Shown one piece after another: positions 30,195 to 30,357 of a stretch of DNA of 30,357 bases. This DNA comes from a virus. Location: positions 1-30,357 of IMG/VR virus record IMGVR_UViG_3300026197_000008, one strand, 5' to 3'. Position numbers and translations under genes: made by a program. Below the pieces are notes generated by a model, which did not search any database, was not told the DNA's origin, and saw nothing but the letters and a program-made list of their open reading frames with translations. The first letter of the stretch is position 1. Each line of letters starts with the position of its first letter.

Positions 30195-30357
30195 AATAAC
30201 CGTTACAGGGGATTTACGTTTATTGGTTTTAAACGGAATATGAAACGGGTTTAGTGATGCAAAATACCCTGAACCATTGTACCACCAGCCATGTGTTACA
30301 ATTTGCGCACTTGTAAACGTCGATGTTCCTGGCAACACCCCAATACCATAGCTTTTT
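30195..30357. repeat. Contig-end overlap, copy 2
   Basis: Second copy of bases 1-163 with a single substitution at 30321. Trimming one copy gives a circular genome of 30,194 bp and makes the tail-fibre gene whole. Confidence 0.95.

Overview
The window is the near-complete genome of a short-tailed (podovirus-type) bacteriophage with a P22-like head and packaging module. It is opened inside a tail gene. Bases 1-163 are repeated at 30195-30357 with one silent mismatch, so the contig closes into a circle of about 30.19 kb. The host looks like a gammaproteobacterium, probably marine: the DNA is AT-leaning, Shine-Dalgarno sites are AGGAG-type, promoters are sigma70-like, and the structural genes follow the P22 order. 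This host call is inference. I see no integrase, no CI-type repressor with a peptidase domain, no tRNA and no CRISPR, so lifestyle is open.

Two divergent transcription units leave a control region at about 16.5-16.7 kb. The rightward early unit (16.7-24.7 kb) holds a Cro-like regulator, an XRE-type regulator, several small unknown proteins, a replication initiator with iteron-like repeats inside its gene, a DnaB-type helicase, a Sak4-like ATPase, an SSB-like protein ending in DDDIPF, a Cas4-like Fe-S exonuclease, a second Cro-like protein, a one-pass membrane protein and a cold-shock protein. Three good sigma70 promoters drive it (16639, 17242, 21512). Each carries a palindrome of the form CAANTANTTG, which suggests one phage-wide operator.

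The leftward late unit runs from 16494 down to 1, continues across the contig join at 30194, and ends at 24689. Its order is a 48-aa protein, terminase small subunit, terminase large subunit (interrupted by a 376-aa intein with a LAGLIDADG homing endonuclease), portal, scaffold, coat, a 72-aa protein, gp4-like adaptor, gp10-like tail hub, a small protein in the tail-needle position, three probable ejection proteins, tail fibre/spike, a 36-aa protein, a second long fibre, two small fibre-accessory proteins, a glycine-rich adhesin, a 157-aa beta-rich protein, a lysis cassette (a disrupted small membrane protein plus a T4-type lysozyme) and a VRR-NUC nuclease. Intrinsic terminators sit inside this unit before terS, between scaffold and coat, and after coat. 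They probably help set coat levels above those of minor virion proteins.

The points most worth following are the intein placed exactly in the terminase Walker B motif, the repeated operator at the early promoters, the lambda-like origin candidate inside the initiator gene, the structured leaders before the coat gene and before the replication genes, and the +1 reading-frame break in the lysis gene.
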